Source: AV69 sp963742315
GTDB taxonomy: Bacteria > Verrucomicrobiota > Verrucomicrobiia > Chthoniobacterales > UBA10450
Assembly: GCA_963742315.1 (NCBI GenBank)
Contig: CAVULE010000001.1
Coordinates: 124,001-188,000, forward strand
Direction: 5' to 3'
DNA: 64,000 nucleotides
Position 1 is the first letter of the stretch; each line of letters begins with the position of its first letter. Positions 26,275 to 34,367 of this stretch are shown here, in pieces. The notes beneath the pieces are model-generated. The model saw nothing but the letters and a program-made list of their open reading frames with translations, was not told the DNA's origin and made no database searches. Made by a program: the position numbers and the translations under genes.

Positions 26275-26610
26275 ATGAGGAAGTACCATCATCTCGGAAT
26301 TCCGACCACCGAAAAAAGAGAGGGCGAAGTGCATCTGAAGCACTTGAAGGTTTATGTGAGTGGGTACAAAGACAGTCCGTACCGCATCGAATGGATGAGG
26401 TACGAACTGGATGCGCCATATCCGGAACTCGTCAAGACCATTCCTCATGTGGCTTTCGAGGTTGACGATCTTGAGCAGGAACTCCAAGGCAAGAAGGTGA
26501 TCATCGCACCAAATAGCCCAAGCCGAGGCGTCACCGTCGCGTTCATCGAAGACAATGGGGCGTCGGTTGAGTTTTTACAGATCGACAAGACTCAGGTGGA
26601 GGACGCCTAA
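26275..26610 (+). CDS. Cassette 8: VOC-like protein
   Basis: 111 residues from the ATG at 26275 (in-frame start at 26266 has weaker context). MRKYHHLGIPT opens a VOC strand with a metal-type His pair; HVAFEVDDLEQELQGKKVI and VAFIEDNGASVEFLQ complete a glyoxalase-like half-barrel pair. Substrate unknown. Stop TAA is in R''. Confidence 0.8.
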   Translation: MRKYHHLGIPTTEKREGEVHLKHLKVYVSGYKDSPYRIEWMRYELDAPYPELVKTIPHVAFEVDDLEQELQGKKVIIAPNSPSRGVTVAFIEDNGASVEFLQIDKTQVEDA

Positions 26611-26701
26611 CCAATCGATGAAGCCAACGGCCCCTTTTGCGAAATAAGTTCAGCGTGTTTACCACGACACCCTGCCGTGGCTTATCTCTTTCTCGTTAGG
26701 C
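26605..26701 (+). repeat. attC 8
   Basis: R'' GCCTAAC, CAATCGATGAAGCCAACGG; R' GTTAGGC at 26695. 97 bp compact subtype. Confidence 0.9.
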
Positions 26702-26703
26702 CT

Positions 26704-27369
26704 ATGAGGCCGCGGATGTATTTCCACGTCAGCATCATTTTCGCAGTATGCGCATGCGCCGCCGTCGCGGCCGATGAGCCGCGACTTACACCGGCGGACG
26801 TTCGTCAAATGGCGGACGCTGAGGCTCGACAGCAGGGCTACGACCTTGAAGTCTACACGCGTGGCGAGCCCTCGTACGATCCCGTCAGCAAAACGTGGGG
26901 CGTTAACTATCGTTTGAAGTCGTCCCAGTCAGCATCCAGCAGCCACGGAGTTCTTTCTGTTGATGTCAGTGACACAACAGGCTTCATTTCCACCAGATTG
27001 TGGCTGGCGACGCCGACTCCGGCGCCGCCAACTTCTCCAGCGTCGGTGACCGACTCCGAAGACCTGATCTTACTTCTGCTTGGGCTAACGTGTTCTCTTG
27101 TGCTCGTCGGCTTACTGTTCTTTCAGCGCAGCCGCGTTTATGCCCCTTGGGCCAAGGTTGCCTCAATCCTTTCCCTCATCACCGCCGCCGCATGGGCCGC
27201 TATGGGCTTTGTGTTGATTTACTGGCGAAGCTATCATCTTACCCGCGACTTCTATAATACCTTCCTTGGTCTTAAAGGCATTTTGGGTGGCATTGCTATC
27301 GGATTGGCTCTCAGCATTTTGATGGCACGGCCATATACCAAAAAGCACACTGAGAGGCTTTCGGTCTAA
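26704..27369 (+). CDS. Cassette 9: membrane protein with secreted N-terminal domain
   Basis: 221 residues, ATG 2 bp after R'. Signal peptide (MYFHVSIIFAVCACAAVAA), an extracytoplasmic domain (LTPADVRQMADAEARQQGYD ... NYRLKSSQ) resembling small PepSY-like secreted domains only loosely, a proline-rich linker and three transmembrane helices near 121-138, 150-170 and 187-208. No family recognised. Stop TAA is in R''. Confidence 0.7.
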   Translation: MRPRMYFHVSIIFAVCACAAVAADEPRLTPADVRQMADAEARQQGYDLEVYTRGEPSYDPVSKTWGVNYRLKSSQSASSSHGVLSVDVSDTTGFISTRLWLATPTPAPPTSPASVTDSEDLILLLLGLTCSLVLVGLLFFQRSRVYAPWAKVASILSLITAAAWAAMGFVLIYWRSYHLTRDFYNTFLGLKGILGGIAIGLALSILMARPYTKKHTERLSV

Positions 27370-27488
27370 CCAGACGCTCCAGCCGACGCCTAGCCGGTGT
27401 ATGCTCCGCACGACAACATGACTACTGACCACACACTACGGACCATGCGCGCTTTCGCTAGGCGCGGCTGAGCTTGAGCTCGTTAGGA
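27364..27488 (+). repeat. attC 9
   Basis: R'' GTCTAAC, CAGACGCTCCAGCCGACGCC then TAGCCGG; R' GTTAGGA at 27482. 125 bp. GCTAGGCGCGGCTGAGCTTG subtype. Confidence 0.9.
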
Positions 27489-27502
27489 CTGAGAGCATAC
27501 TC

Positions 27503-27814
27503 GTGAAACTGCCTTTCGCCCTTCTCCTTTCGCTGGTGTGCTGGGGATGCGCTGTTACACGTGAGCAGGCCGTGGCGAGCGCCACGCGCGAAGTCGCGCG
27601 ACGGCATTTGCCGCTCCCAAAACATTACACTGTTGAGGTTAAGGATTCGATGGCTTTCGACGAGGTCAATCCCGGTTACCCAATCTACGTCGTCACCTTC
27701 AGTGCTCCAGGGAATCGTACGCAGAAACGGCTATATCAATTAAACGTGGATCGACGCAGCGGTACAATTGATGACATGAGCGACTTGCGTGATGCGGTTC
27801 CTCTCCGCAATTGA
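27503..27814 (+). CDS. Cassette 10: small lipoprotein
   Basis: 103 residues, GTG start. Hydrophobic leader ending in CWGC, a plausible lipobox with Cys16. The mature part (REQAVASATREVARRHLPLP, YTVEVKDSMAFDEV, YPIYVVTFSAPG) looks like a small alpha/beta domain. Unknown function. Confidence 0.7.
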   Translation: MKLPFALLLSLVCWGCAVTREQAVASATREVARRHLPLPKHYTVEVKDSMAFDEVNPGYPIYVVTFSAPGNRTQKRLYQLNVDRRSGTIDDMSDLRDAVPLRN

Positions 27815-27830
27815 GTTTTCGTCCGTCAGA

Positions 27831-27954
27831 GCCTAACCAGGCGCTGCAGCCGACGCTTAGCCGGCTTGTTTCCTTCCCTTCACGTGATTAAGATACTGAA
27901 AGAGATAGCCACCCGCGCCCTCGCTAGGCGCGGCTGAGCTCTAGCTCGTTAGGT
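27831..27954 (+). repeat. attC 10
   Basis: R'' GCCTAAC, CAGGCGCTGCAGCCGACGC; R' GTTAGGT at 27948. 124 bp; GCTAGGCGCGGCTGAGCTC subtype. Confidence 0.9.
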
Positions 27955-27956
27955 CT

Positions 27957-28319
27957 ATGCGTTATTGGATCATCATTCCAATTGCTCTTGTTGCAATCGG
28001 TATCGGCAGTATCGCGTCGGGACTGCTACTGAATCCCCTTCGCCGATCTGAGAATGATATTCGCGAGTGGTTGTTACACCAGGCGCCGCTCGGCTCCAGT
28101 CGCCAAGACGTAATGGTGCTGATAGCCAAGCGAGGCTGGAAGTTCCATCCGGAATACCGCGGACGATTCATCAACAAGAGTGTTCCCGTTGGTGGATTCG
28201 GGGCCGAGCTCGGGACGTATCTCGGCGTGCGCGACGTGAAAGTCGATGCCTATTGCAAATTCAGCGGGTCAGACAACCTCGACGAAGTGTACGTCAACAA
28301 ATGGAAAGAAGGCTTCTGA
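27957..28319 (+). CDS. Cassette 11: small membrane-anchored protein, paralogue of the gene at 21792
   Basis: 120 residues, same length as the protein at 21792 and identical over long stretches (EYRGRFINKSVPVGGFG, SGSDNLDEVYVNKWKEGF). Differences are scattered substitutions, for example CKFSGSDN for WKFSGSDN. It starts with ATG rather than GTG. The flanking attC sites of the two copies differ, so this looks like independent capture or a cassette duplication followed by attC exchange. Confidence 0.78.
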   Translation: MRYWIIIPIALVAIGIGSIASGLLLNPLRRSENDIREWLLHQAPLGSSRQDVMVLIAKRGWKFHPEYRGRFINKSVPVGGFGAELGTYLGVRDVKVDAYCKFSGSDNLDEVYVNKWKEGF

Positions 28320-28320
28320 G

Positions 28321-28444
28321 ACCTAACCAGACGATGCAGGTAACGGCTACCCGGTTTATATTTGCACTTTGTGATGATTAAAACCCTTCCACTTCGATCA
28401 GAGCGCGGTGTCGGTAGCCGTACCTGATCTTGTTCTCGTTAGAT
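28321..28444 (+). repeat. attC 11
   Basis: R'' ACCTAAC, CAGACGATGCAGGTAACGGC; R' GTTAGAT at 28438. 124 bp. The ATG of the next gene starts inside R'. Confidence 0.9.
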
Positions 28445-28718
28445 GATGAAGCCCAGCGATGTGATTCGGCTGTTCCAGATTGTCGGTGCTTGCGCAGTCA
28501 TCGTTTACTGCGTCCTCCAACTCGCACAAGATGTACGCCTTCCGCAAACCGATATCATCTGGCCTGGGCGGTTCGGCCGCATCGGCCACATCGCCCGATG
28601 GCAAGCCGAGCTCGTTTACGTCATTTTCATCATTCTTTGTGGGTCGCTCGTCATCCACGCGCTACGGACCGGCAGTACAGGCGGCAGCGTTTCTCAAGAT
28701 AAACGCGACAACATCTAA
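28443..28718 (+). CDS. Cassette 12: small two-helix membrane protein
   Basis: 91 residues; ATG overlaps R' (GTTAGATG), a second ATG follows directly. Transmembrane helices near 9-27 and 57-73. No family recognised. The stop TAA is in R''. Such leaderless-looking small membrane proteins recur in this array (29610, 42849). Confidence 0.65.
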   Translation: MMKPSDVIRLFQIVGACAVIVYCVLQLAQDVRLPQTDIIWPGRFGRIGHIARWQAELVYVIFIILCGSLVIHALRTGSTGGSVSQDKRDNI

Positions 28719-28908
28719 CAAAGCGCTGCAGCCGACGCCTAGCCGGCTTGTTTCCTCCCTTTCACATGATTAAAATACTTCAAGAGGCTGCCAGCCGCGC
28801 TTTGATTCGCATACTCCCGATGCTCACCCGTTCGGGCTTCCCGTCTATGTCGCACCGCTTCCCGCTGGCTCCGTTCGCTAGGCGCGGCTGAGCTTGGTCT
28901 CGTTAGAC
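28713..28908 (+). repeat. attC 12 (long loop)
   Basis: R'' ATCTAAC, AAAGCGCTGCAGCCGACGCC; R' GTTAGAC at 28902. 196 bp because a block of about 70 bp (TTTGATTCGCATACTCCCGA ... GTCTATGTCGCA) is present in the loop; the same block is in attC 15 and 33. Confidence 0.85.
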
Positions 28909-28950
28909 CGTTACAGAAAATACAATCGTTAACTCAAAAGAGAGAAACAT

Positions 28951-29475
28951 ATGCCGATTACTGCCTTCAACAGTTTCACCGACGGTCTTGAGCCGCATCA
29001 ACGTAGCCGCGAACACTTCATAGCCAATATCGACGTAGAGAACGACCGCCTCTGGGTTCCTTATGCGGAAGGCGTATGGTTTCAGCCGTGCTGCTTTAAT
29101 GTCACGTCTGGAGGATTCAGCGTCGTTCTGAAAGGTCTCCCCGGCGCCAAGCTGGGCACGCACTACCACGTTGGCACCGTACGTGGCTACACTATGCGTG
29201 GTCACTGGCGATACCTGGAGCATGACTGGATTGCAAAGCCTGGAACATTTATCTACGAACCCGGCGGTGAGGCTCACACGCTGGTGATTACCGACGATTC
29301 GCCAGAGGCAGCGCTGATCTTATTCGTAGTGGAGGGCGCCCTCATCTATCTGGACAAGGCGGTGAACGGTGGCTTTGCTGCCTTCGAGGACGGATTCACC
29401 GCCTTGAAGCTAACTCGGAAATACTATCGCGAGGCCGGTCTCGATGTGCGCCAGTTGGATCTGCTAGTGCGCTAG
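28951..29475 (+). CDS. Cassette 13: cupin-domain dioxygenase-like protein
   Basis: 174 residues. Cupin motif with metal-ligand His residues in LGTHYHVGTVRGYTMRG and YEPGGEAHTLVI. It resembles the 2,4'-dihydroxyacetophenone dioxygenase / ARD-like cupin group. The substrate cannot be told. The start has AGAGAG upstream. Confidence 0.82.
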   Translation: MPITAFNSFTDGLEPHQRSREHFIANIDVENDRLWVPYAEGVWFQPCCFNVTSGGFSVVLKGLPGAKLGTHYHVGTVRGYTMRGHWRYLEHDWIAKPGTFIYEPGGEAHTLVITDDSPEAALILFVVEGALIYLDKAVNGGFAAFEDGFTALKLTRKYYREAGLDVRQLDLLVR

Positions 29476-29487
29476 GTGACGCATGAG

Positions 29488-29611
29488 GTCTAACCAATCG
29501 CTCCAGCCAACCGCTGGCCGTTCTGATGTCTAGTTTTCACATGACTTCAACACGAACATTTCAGTTCACGCTCACTCTCGCCAGCGGTGGCTGAGCTCCC
29601 TCTCGTTAGAT
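29488..29611 (+). repeat. attC 13
   Basis: R'' GTCTAAC, CAATCGCTCCAGCCAACCGC; R' GTTAGAT at 29605. 124 bp. Next ATG overlaps R'. Confidence 0.9.
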
Positions 29612-29954
29612 GCTACGCGAGCTCGTAGATCGATTCGCTTATCGCTATCGGCTGTGGAGTGCCGAAAGTCGGAGCGACAATCTGGGGGCTGGGACCCCAC
29701 CGCCTGAGATCTCGCCCAAGAGTGAGCCGGCGTGGCGGCTGATCTTTCGATTGCTGCAGCTCGTTGCTGGTGGCCTCCTGCTACTAGCCCTGCTTTATCG
29801 CTTCGCCATGCGCACATTCCCTCGCCTCAGCGACGGCATTCCGATGATTTTCATTTTTTTCGCGGTCGTTTGGTGCGGCGTGGGATTGTTCATGATGGGC
29901 GGCGAGTTACTCACGAAATTCAGCAAGAGTGATGATAACGACAAACGCATCTAA
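29610..29954 (+). CDS. Cassette 14: small two-helix membrane protein
   Basis: 114 residues; the ATG is shared with R' (GTTAGATG) and the TAA with the next R''. Transmembrane helices near 47-63 and 79-97. A cytosolic N-terminus of about 40 residues precedes them. No family recognised. Confidence 0.65.
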   Translation: MLRELVDRFAYRYRLWSAESRSDNLGAGTPPPEISPKSEPAWRLIFRLLQLVAGGLLLLALLYRFAMRTFPRLSDGIPMIFIFFAVVWCGVGLFMMGGELLTKFSKSDDNDKRI

Positions 29955-30044
29955 CCAATCGATGAAGCCAACGGCCCCTGGCAGAATGAGCGCGAGCAAC
30001 CTTGCCACGACGCCCTGCCGTGGCTTATCTCTGTCTCGTTAGAT
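29949..30044 (+). repeat. attC 14
   Basis: R'' ATCTAAC, CAATCGATGAAGCCAACGG; R' GTTAGAT at 30038. 96 bp compact subtype. Confidence 0.9.
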
Positions 30045-30049
30045 CTAGT

Positions 30050-30421
30050 GTGCACGCCATCGACCAATCCTCTGCTCGCAAACTATACACGGAGTGTTGG
30101 CTCATTGTTTGGTCCACGTGTTGGCTCGGCCTTTTCTGCATTGGAATCATCGCCTTGCTCATATTTGATTGGCCTTGGCTCGCTGCGGTTGCACTTCCCA
30201 TTTTTCTCATCAGTCAGATTGTCGCGATCGTACTCGCTTTTCGATTCCGCTGCCCAGAATGTCAGCGGCGATTACTCGTGCAAGTCTTTTCGACGTTACA
30301 TCCCGCGCGCAGGATATTGTTTCCGGGTATTGCGTCCTGGATTGCTGTGGCATTCGACATCGCCCGTCACCGTGAGTTCATTTGCATGCATTGCGGAGAG
30401 AGATGCACCGTAGAGATCTAA
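30050..30421 (+). CDS. Cassette 15: membrane protein with two CxxC-type pairs
   Basis: 123 residues from a GTG 5 bp after R'; the ORF from 30002 includes attC sequence. Two adjacent transmembrane helices (about 20-60), then CPECQRR and a C-terminal CMHCGERC, together a possible split zinc ribbon on the cytosolic face. Family unknown. Stop in R''. Confidence 0.65.
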   Translation: MHAIDQSSARKLYTECWLIVWSTCWLGLFCIGIIALLIFDWPWLAAVALPIFLISQIVAIVLAFRFRCPECQRRLLVQVFSTLHPARRILFPGIASWIAVAFDIARHREFICMHCGERCTVEI

Positions 30422-30639
30422 CCAGACGCTGCAGCCGACACACGTAAACAAAAGAGACGTGGCAGGCGCCTAGCCGGCGCGATTCCTTCCGTTTTGATGA
30501 TTAAAATACTTCCAGAGATAGCCAGTCGCGCTTTGATTCGCATACTCCCGATGCTCACCCGTTCGGGCTTCCCGTCTATGTCGCACTGCTTCCCGCTGGC
30601 TCCGTTCACCAGCCGCGACTGAGCTTGAGCTCGTTAGGC
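30416..30639 (+). repeat. attC 15 (long loop, with ACACGTAAAC insert)
   Basis: R'' ATCTAAC, CAGACGCTGCAGCCGAC; R' GTTAGGC at 30633. 224 bp. It carries both the insert ACACGTAAACAAAAGAGACG near the R'' side and the 70-bp block seen in attC 12. Confidence 0.85.
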
Positions 30640-30671
30640 CTCGCGCAACCCCACACACTGCGGGAGAACTC

Positions 30672-31046
30672 ATGTTTGACCACGTCAAATTCGGAGTCAG
30701 CGACTATGCAGCGAGCAAAGCGTTCTTCCTCAAGGCACTCGAGCCGCTCGGCGTATCTGTTGTCTCGGAGGGGCCGCCGACGTATGGTGTCGAGCTTAGC
30801 CCAAAGGGTAAGGCTTCATTGTGCCTGTACCAAACCGAGGAGAAGCCAGCGCATCTTCACTTGGCGTTTACGGCCGAGAATCGCCAGCAAGTCGAAGCTT
30901 TCTATCGCGCGGCGATGGAGGCGGGTGGCAAAGACAATGGTGCGCCTGGTCTGTGCCCGGACTACCGCGCGAACTACTATGCAGCTTTCGTCATCGGTCC
31001 GGACGGGCGCAACATTGAAGTGGTTTGCCACGAACCCGAGGCCTAA
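30672..31046 (+). CDS. Cassette 16: VOC protein, paralogue of the gene at 22311
   Basis: 124 residues, near-identical to the cassette protein at 22311 (differences such as GPPTYG/GSPTYG, AMEAGGKDN/ALAVGGKDN, RNIEVVCHEP/HNIEAVCHEP). The same GGAGAACTC leader precedes the ATG, so the copies share their 5' region as well. The following attC belongs to the same compact subtype but has grown by an insertion. Stop in R''. Confidence 0.88.
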   Translation: MFDHVKFGVSDYAASKAFFLKALEPLGVSVVSEGPPTYGVELSPKGKASLCLYQTEEKPAHLHLAFTAENRQQVEAFYRAAMEAGGKDNGAPGLCPDYRANYYAAFVIGPDGRNIEVVCHEPEA

Positions 31047-31219
31047 CCAATCGATGAAGCCAACGGCCCCATTGCGATACAACTTCAGCGTGTTTGCCAC
31101 GACACCCTCGACTTCGTCTCGGTTCCCGGCTTCCCTAGTGCGATTCGCGTCTTCGCGCTCACGCACTCCCGCCGTATTGTTTTCAACGATAGCGGTGGCT
31201 TATCTCTTTCTCGTTAGAC
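31041..31219 (+). repeat. attC 16 (insertion in loop)
   Basis: R'' GCCTAAC, CAATCGATGAAGCCAACGG; R' GTTAGAC at 31213. 179 bp instead of 96: about 80 bp (CCTCGACTTCGTCTCGG onward) interrupts the loop. Confidence 0.87.
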
Positions 31220-31220
31220 G

Positions 31221-31610
31221 GTGAGGACGCTCACGTTGCTTTGCTTCATCGCACTTGCGGGGTGCGTTCGAAAGCATTTGCCGTCCCCTATAATCATCGC
31301 TGATCCTTGCAACGACTTCGTCACCAACTTTGCACCTGATCCCAATCCGAAGCTCATGCGGAACAACGGCCAGCTCCTTCTTGAGGTTCCATTCACGCCG
31401 GCGGCAGGCTACGAAGAAGTGAACCAGATGGAGACAGCAGCGAAGCAGGGACCAGCGGTCGCGCGCGTTAAACACACGGGGCGAGAGTTCATCATCCATG
31501 GCCCTGCTCCTGGCGGTATCATGGTTTATGTTGATTCGGTTGATCAGGCGGAGGCGATTCTTCGCGACTTATGTTATGAGGGAGACAAGGCTAAGCTTGC
31601 AGCACCGTAA
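31221..31610 (+). CDS. Cassette 17: lipoprotein
   Basis: 129 residues, GTG start one base after R'. Leader TLTLLCFIALAGC gives a clean lipobox (LAGC, Cys15). The mature part includes DPCNDFVTNFAPDPNP and GPAPGGIMVYVDSVDQAEAIL. No family recognised. Confidence 0.72.
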   Translation: MRTLTLLCFIALAGCVRKHLPSPIIIADPCNDFVTNFAPDPNPKLMRNNGQLLLEVPFTPAAGYEEVNQMETAAKQGPAVARVKHTGREFIIHGPAPGGIMVYVDSVDQAEAILRDLCYEGDKAKLAAP

Positions 31611-31613
31611 ACC

Positions 31614-31735
31614 GCCTAACCAGTCAGTGGAGCTAACCGCCACCCGCTGTGCGTTTACATTTCAGATGACCAAAAATTTTCACTTCGCGCTACGCTCGCT
31701 CTCGGTGGCGGTAGCTCACTTCTGTCGCGTTAGGC
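31614..31735 (+). repeat. attC 17
   Basis: R'' GCCTAAC, CAGTCAGTGGAGCTAACCGCC; R' GTTAGGC at 31729. 122 bp. Confidence 0.88.
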
Positions 31736-31925
31736 CATAGCGGAGCGCGACCGGGAACTCCCAGTCGATGGCGTCGGACGTCACCTTGTTTTCAAGCCGG
31801 GAGTGGGCATGGACCAGTGACCTCCGGTCGTCAAATCGCGGTTTTGATTTGATTTTCAAACGGTCTTGCCCGTTAGGAGCTACTAAGTTAGCGTGCCGTG
31901 ACAAGGAACGCACGGAGACACAGTA

Positions 31926-32279
31926 ATGCCGCACATCATCCTGGAGTACTCGAGCAATCTCGGCGACGCCGCCGGCCTCTCGCATCTCCTCGACAGACTC
32001 CACGACGCGCTCGGTGATACGGAGAGCTTCGAGTCCGACCGGATCAAGAGCCGCGCCGTACGGACTGACACGTATCACGTCGGTGCCGACCGCCGTGGCT
32101 TCGTGCACGCCACGGTCCTCTTCTCGCCCGGCCGACCGGAGGCTCTGAGGCGCCAAGTCGGCCGCCGCCTGCTTGACATCATGAGGAGCGATGCCGCGCT
32201 GGGGGGGCCCGACGTCGCCACCAGCGTCGAGATCCGGCAGTTCGAGCCGGGGATGTACATCACCGAGCGGGATCGCTGA
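31926..32279 (+). CDS. Cassette 18: 5-carboxymethyl-2-hydroxymuconate isomerase-like protein
   Basis: 117 residues. PHIILEYSSNL begins with the catalytic Pro of the tautomerase-like CHMI family after Met removal; RTDTYHVGADRRGFVHATV and PDVATSVEIRQFEPGMYI fit the family. Known members isomerise a homoprotocatechuate breakdown product; no pathway partners are here. The gene starts 190 bp past R'; that leader holds a GTTAGGA at 31872 that could be an old R'. Confidence 0.82.
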   Translation: MPHIILEYSSNLGDAAGLSHLLDRLHDALGDTESFESDRIKSRAVRTDTYHVGADRRGFVHATVLFSPGRPEALRRQVGRRLLDIMRSDAALGGPDVATSVEIRQFEPGMYITERDR

Positions 32280-32410
32280 TCAGGTGGCCTGTTGGGCTCG
32301 CCGTCTCAGAGCACCTTGCCGTTGTGCGTCGTTCGCTCACCTTTCGTGCCGCAGACCGTGTTGCAAAAGACATCGAGACGTTCACATGCTTGGTAGCTTA
32401 CACCATTTTG

Positions 32411-32539
32411 GCCTAACCAGGCGCTGCAGCCAACGGCTCAGACGGCGTTGTTTTTTTCATGTCCAGCACAGCTAGTGTACCACAGAGGCTTGCCACTTGC
32501 GGTTCCCTGAGCCGTGGCTGAGCTTGTGTCTCGTTAGAT
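32411..32539 (+). repeat. attC 18
   Basis: R'' GCCTAAC, CAGGCGCTGCAGCCAACGGC; R' GTTAGAT at 32533. 129 bp. Confidence 0.9.
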
Positions 32540-32591
32540 GATTGAGGCGGGCTGAATCGGTCGTAGAAAGCACGGATTTAAAAAAGCTTTG

Positions 32592-33089
32592 ATGAATGTG
32601 GAAACGATCAATGTCTGGGCGCAGCTAATCGCGTCGATCGGCGTCATCGTCTCGCTTTTTTATGTGGCGGCGCAGGTCCGGCAAAACACGCGCTCTTCAC
32701 GCGCGATTGTGGTCGATTCCCTTGCTAGATCGATGCATGACCTTGCCTTCGAGATGGCACAGAATGACCAGCTTTTAACGACTGCCACAATGCTGAAAGA
32801 CTGGAGCAGCGCGTCGGAGATGGAGAGAGCGCGGTATGCGTCTTTTATGCTCGGTTATTTCAAGCTATTCGAGAATGGATGGTTCCAAATGCGTCAAGGG
32901 ACGCTCGAAGCGGATCAGTGGGAGGGCTACGACGCATTCCTGCGCTCCGTTTGGATGGTACCTACAGTCAAGATATGGTGGTCCATGAGGCGGACGTTCT
33001 TCGCGCCCGGATTTCGGAACTACGTCGAGAACCTTGAAGAAGCGCGCGGCGTTCCTTCACTCGCACAGCTTACGCGGACTGAAAAGTGA
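32592..33089 (+). CDS. Cassette 19: membrane-anchored hypothetical protein
   Basis: 165 residues (a TTG directly before the ATG is in frame). N-terminal transmembrane helix (AQLIASIGVIVSLFYVAAQV) followed by VRQNTRSSRA and a helical cytosolic domain. I recognise this as a widespread uncharacterised family in environmental bacteria (one helix, then QxRQNT); the function is unknown. Confidence 0.75.
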   Translation: MNVETINVWAQLIASIGVIVSLFYVAAQVRQNTRSSRAIVVDSLARSMHDLAFEMAQNDQLLTTATMLKDWSSASEMERARYASFMLGYFKLFENGWFQMRQGTLEADQWEGYDAFLRSVWMVPTVKIWWSMRRTFFAPGFRNYVENLEEARGVPSLAQLTRTEK

Positions 33090-33098
33090 GCACCGCGC

Positions 33099-33206
33099 AT
33101 CTAACCAGGCGATGCAGCCAACCGCGGACCGTCCCTATGCGCAGCGTTCCTCTGTTATGAATGTTACTCGTAATTCGCGCGGTGGCTGATCTTGTTCTCG
33201 TTAGGC
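33099..33206 (+). repeat. attC 19
   Basis: R'' ATCTAAC, CAGGCGATGCAGCCAACCGCG; R' GTTAGGC at 33200. 108 bp. Confidence 0.9.
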
Positions 33207-33219
33207 CTTAAACCACACC

Positions 33220-33582
33220 ATGAAAGCAACGCTTATCATCCTTACGATGCTAGCCAGCGCATTAGCTGCTAGCGCTCAACAACCGGTCACTGCTACCGCT
33301 GAAGACGGTCGCAAAGTACTACTCTATCCCAATGGCCAATGGCGCCTATTGCGCGGGAGCGCCGCACAAGTTGATCATTCGGTCTCTCAAGAGGGCATTC
33401 AGGACCACATCTACGAATTTATCCAAGATTACACGATCGGTTCAGGTCAGGCGAGTATTCGATTCCGGCGCGGAGAGCGGTATCCCGGTAGGATATTCAT
33501 GAATCACCACGCAGAAGTCGATGTTAATGGGGTGTCCTACTCAGTGCCTCGCGGAGTTCTGTCTGATAAGCATCTTGACTAA
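33220..33582 (+). CDS. Cassette 20: secreted hypothetical protein
   Basis: 120 residues. Signal peptide (MKATLIILTMLASALAASAQ). The mature N-terminus TATAEDGRKVLLYPNGQWRL recalls the DUF3157-type secreted beta proteins; this is a resemblance only. Unknown function. Confidence 0.7.
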   Translation: MKATLIILTMLASALAASAQQPVTATAEDGRKVLLYPNGQWRLLRGSAAQVDHSVSQEGIQDHIYEFIQDYTIGSGQASIRFRRGERYPGRIFMNHHAEVDVNGVSYSVPRGVLSDKHLD

Positions 33583-33587
33583 GCTAG

Positions 33588-33711
33588 GCCTAACCAATCG
33601 CTGCAGCCGAGCCTAGCCGGCGTATGCTCCGCACGACAACATGACTACTGACCACAGACTACGGACCATGCGCGCCCTCGCTAGGCGCGGCTCATCTTGT
33701 TCTCGTTAGGC
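33588..33711 (+). repeat. attC 20
   Basis: R'' GCCTAAC, CAATCGCTGCAGCCGAGCC; R' GTTAGGC at 33705. 124 bp. Its loop shares ATGCTCCGCACGACAACATG with attC 9. Confidence 0.9.
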
Positions 33712-33730
33712 CTTTCAGACGCGTCATCAC

Positions 33731-34255
33731 ATGCAGGTCGCCAACCTTAGGCTCCTTCCGCACACGCTGGAACACGTGCGAGCGCTTGTAGAAGGCCCTG
33801 ATGCTTATGAGCGTCGCTTTGGCTTGCCAGTTGCCGACGGAGTGAGAGAATTTCTCACTGGACCGGAAGTGTCGGAAGCGTTTTTAGAGCGGCTCCGCAC
33901 TTCCACCGAAAATGATCCGTGGAAAGACGGATTTGGCGTTGTTCATGTGGCAGACAACCTCCTTATTGGCTTGTGCAGTTTCAATGGCTCGCCATCTCAT
34001 GAGGGCACGGTAGAGATTTCCTACGGCATCGCACCTTCTTACCGGGGCCGCGGCTTCGCCACGGAAGCGGTTCAGATAATTGTCGCACGTGCATTTAATG
34101 ATGACTGGGTACGGACAGTGCAAGCGCACACCTTACCTGAGCAGAACGCATCCACGAAGGTGCTCGAGAAGTGCGGCTTCACTCTGCAAGGAGAACTTAC
34201 GGACCCGGAAGATGGCTTGATATGGCGGTGGCAGTTGCAACGCGAACTGGCCTAA
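33731..34255 (+). CDS. Cassette 21: GNAT family N-acetyltransferase (RimJ/RimL-like)
   Basis: 174 residues. LRLLPHTLEHVRALVEG, ISYGIAPSYRGRGFATEAV (acetyl-CoA pyrophosphate loop) and QNASTKVLEKCGFTLQGEL are diagnostic. The target is unknown. Stop TAA in R''. Confidence 0.9.
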   Translation: MQVANLRLLPHTLEHVRALVEGPDAYERRFGLPVADGVREFLTGPEVSEAFLERLRTSTENDPWKDGFGVVHVADNLLIGLCSFNGSPSHEGTVEISYGIAPSYRGRGFATEAVQIIVARAFNDDWVRTVQAHTLPEQNASTKVLEKCGFTLQGELTDPEDGLIWRWQLQRELA

Positions 34256-34358
34256 CCAGGCGCTGAAGCCGACGCGAGTGTTTAGGTGCCCGCCGTTTTT
34301 CGTGAGAAAGACCACCTTGAGGTCTCGTGCGCGCGGCTTAGCTTCTGTCTCGCTAGAC
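34250..34358 (+). repeat. attC 21 (degenerate R')
   Basis: R'' GCCTAAC, CAGGCGCTGAAGCCGACGC; R' is GCTAGAC at 34352 rather than GTTAGAC. 109 bp. Confidence 0.78.
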
Positions 34359-34367
34359 CTAATATCG

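Noticed and set aside
30625..31224. 199-codon ORF overlapping the VOC gene at 30672
   Set aside because: It is an alternative frame of the VOC gene extended through attC 16; composition is Arg/Ser-rich and family-free.
31872..31878. GTTAGGA in the leader of cassette 18 as a possible R' core
   Set aside because: No matching R'' or palindrome upstream; preceded by TTGCCC instead of the usual TTCTC. Kept only as a remark.
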